Positions 13,882 to 15,082 of a DNA stretch of 15,082 nt are shown here, one piece after another. Where the stretch lies: positions 1 through 15,082 of the forward strand of contig DASTOB010000081.1 in assembly GCA_035720425.1 (NCBI GenBank), given 5' to 3'. Under the pieces are notes generated by a model. That model was given only the letters and a program-made list of their open reading frames with translations, was not told the DNA's origin and made no database searches. How positions within the stretch are numbered: position 1 is the stretch's first letter; every line of letters begins with the position of its first letter. Origin of the DNA: DASTOB01 sp035720425 (GTDB lineage Bacteria > Chloroflexota > Limnocylindria > Limnocylindrales > CSP1-4). The position numbers were made by a program, and so were the translations under genes.

Positions 13882-14493
13882 ATGCTCGATCACGAAGAGA
13901 AGTTCCTGTTCAAGGAGGAGATCCTCCACCTCGCCAACTCGGTGGCAGAACCGGGGGTGCTCGACAACGTCGAGGACCTCCTGACCGACGTCATCACGAG
14001 CCCGCGCTTCGACTCCGAGGTGTTCACGCTCGAGCGGAGCCTCCAGGTCATGCTCGGCCCGCGCGCCGGCACGACCCTCGTCGGGCTGTTGACGATCGCT
14101 CCCGAGGTGTTCGACGAGGTCGCCGAGGTGCGTATCCCGTCCGAGGTCCACGAGCGGCTCGTGGCGTGGCGGGCGCGCTTCGGCCTGGCGATCGACAACG
14201 CGCTCAACTTCCTCAACAACCCGGACGGCATCCAGGGCCACAACTTCGCGACCCAGATCGCACACGTCGAGGAGCGCCGCGTGCTCCAGGGCCGGCTGAC
14301 CCTCGTTCGCTACAACAACGAGCCCCAGTTCTTCGTCGCCGACGCGTCCGTGTTCCTCGGGCTCGTGGCCGACATCATGGAGCGCCTGGGTCCGTACCTC
14401 GAGCCCGACGCGGTCGACGCGGAGACGATCACGCGCCTGCGGGAGGCGCTCCAGCTCGTCGAACGCAAGACCAGTCCTCGCGCCCATGGCTAG
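13882..14493 (+). CDS. Conserved-looking protein of unknown function, 203 residues
   Basis: I do not recognise this family. The product is soluble, acidic at its N-terminus (MLDHEEKFLFKEEILHLANS) and mostly helical in composition, with no signal peptide, membrane segment or cysteine. A central region with IDNALNFLNNPDGIQGHNFA (116-135) then HVEERRVLQGRL (137-148) and FFVADASVFLGLVADIM (159-175) has the Asn/Gly-rich loops and mixed hydrophobic strands of a folded domain. Codon usage matches its neighbours. The gene probably has its own leaderless promoter, so it need not share control with ptsHI. It lies 62 bases before a BioD-like ATPase gene on the same strand, and a functional pairing with that protein is possible. 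Confidence 0.75.
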   Translation: MLDHEEKFLFKEEILHLANSVAEPGVLDNVEDLLTDVITSPRFDSEVFTLERSLQVMLGPRAGTTLVGLLTIAPEVFDEVAEVRIPSEVHERLVAWRARFGLAIDNALNFLNNPDGIQGHNFATQIAHVEERRVLQGRLTLVRYNNEPQFFVADASVFLGLVADIMERLGPYLEPDAVDAETITRLREALQLVERKTSPRAHG

Positions 14494-14555
14494 CGGTGCG
14501 TCGCCTGGGCGCACGGAGGGCGAAGGCTGGTAATCCGGGGAGGGTGCCAGCTCCC

Positions 14556-15082
14556 GTGAGACAACTCTACCTCGCGGCGACGGGCCAGAACCGCGGCAAG
14601 ACCACGGCCGCGCTCGGGTTGCTCGACGGGTTCCTCGCCCGCGGCCTCAGGACGGGATTCATGAAGCCGGTCGGACAGCGGACCGTCATCGACCATGGCC
14701 AGCCGGCCGACGAGGACGCCGTCCTCATGCACGAGGTGTTCGGGCTGACCGAGCCCTATGCGGCGATGAGTCCGGTCCACATCCCGCGCGGGTTCACCAA
14801 GGCGTACATCGCGGGGGAGGTGGTCGAGGACCTCGGCGCGCGGATCGTCGATGCGCACCGGACCTTTGCCGAGCACGATGTCCTGCTCGTCGAGGGGACC
14901 GGGCACGCGGGCGTTGGCGCGGTGATCGGCCTGTCGAACGCCCGGGTGGCGGCCCTCCTCGACGCGCCGGCGGTCATCGTCAGCGAGGGCGGCGTCGGGC
15001 GGCCGATCGACGAGATCGTGCTCAACGCCTCGCTGTTCGAGAGCGCGGGCGTGCCGGTCGCCGGGGCGATCGTCAACAAGGT
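14556..15082 (+). CDS. BioD-like P-loop NTPase, truncated by the window end
   Basis: 175 residues are visible and the gene runs off the edge. It starts at GTG 14556 behind GGGGAGGG (14537-14544); another in-frame GTG at 14544 overlaps that site and is less likely. The opening QLYLAATGQNRGKTTAALGL carries a Walker A of the deviant GxxxGKTT type, with a second lysine region FMKPVGQ. LLVEGTGHAGVGAVIGLSNA (around 110-130) is the BioD/CobB-like segment after the second strand, and VNKV at the edge resembles the base-recognition strand. Such domains occur in dethiobiotin synthetase, CobB/CobQ and the N-terminus of long phosphotransacetylases, often followed by a DRTGG domain. Which one this is cannot be told from the visible half; a DRTGG-type protein is my preferred guess. 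Confidence 0.75.
   Translation, partial: MRQLYLAATGQNRGKTTAALGLLDGFLARGLRTGFMKPVGQRTVIDHGQPADEDAVLMHEVFGLTEPYAAMSPVHIPRGFTKAYIAGEVVEDLGARIVDAHRTFAEHDVLLVEGTGHAGVGAVIGLSNARVAALLDAPAVIVSEGGVGRPIDEIVLNASLFESAGVPVAGAIVNK

Noticed and set aside
11953..14514. Very long minus-strand open frame opposite ptsI and the 203-residue gene
   Set aside because: It is antisense to clearly conserved genes; its Arg/Glu/Asp/His-rich sequence is the usual shadow in GC-rich DNA.
14494..14555. Possible riboswitch in the leader of the BioD-like gene (GCTGG 14526-14530 pairing with CCAGC 14547-14551 around the ribosome site)
   Set aside because: The stem is only five base pairs and the 62-base gap has no B12 box or other known aptamer motif, so it is too little to call.

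Overview
The window is very GC-rich (about 70% by eye). Its genes are tightly packed, with ATGA or TGATG stop/start overlaps, frequent GTG starts, purine-rich ribosome sites, and two genes that look leaderless with a TANNNT box just before the start. This suits a high-GC bacterium of the Chloroflexota (Limnocylindria-like) or Actinomycetota type. The phylum is my inference; no rRNA or tRNA gene is present to fix it.

Layout. (1) Positions 1-48 hold the tail of a plus-strand gene that converges on a minus-strand block. (2) The minus block from 4713 down to 82 has two sets: an MFS permease coupled to a YwrD-type gamma-glutamyltransferase (4713-1748), then a small zinc-ribbon protein followed by the branched-chain amino acid exporter pair AzlC-AzlD (1551-82). 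A 196-bp gap between the sets carries three ACCGGT sites around a candidate -10 box. (3) On the plus strand come a DegV-family lipid-binding protein (4849-5703), a 783-bp non-coding stretch, and a Glu/Leu-type amino acid dehydrogenase (6487-7752) that ends at a strong hairpin. (4) A minus-strand fructose operon (11583-7837) encodes a DeoR-type regulator, 1-phosphofructokinase, PTS EIIA and PTS EIIBC. It is transcribed divergently from ptsH-ptsI (11771-13806), so the locus holds every protein of a PEP:fructose phosphotransferase route. (5) Last come an unrecognised 203-residue protein (13882-14493) and the start of a BioD-like P-loop protein cut by the window end.

Function. The fructose cluster is self-contained. 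EI and HPr pass phosphate from PEP to EIIA and the EIIB domain, EIIC imports fructose as fructose-1-phosphate, FruK makes fructose-1,6-bisphosphate, and the DeoR protein probably senses a phosphosugar. The left half leans towards amino acid and peptide handling: glutamyl transfer, branched-chain amino acid export and glutamate dehydrogenase.

The least explained parts are non-coding: an eight-unit 51-bp tandem array between degV and the dehydrogenase gene, three GTTGCG hexamers phased at exactly 11 bp upstream of the dehydrogenase promoter, a four-copy 13-bp tandem repeat directly after ptsI, and the ACCGGT cluster. No phage, insertion sequence, CRISPR or defence system is visible.
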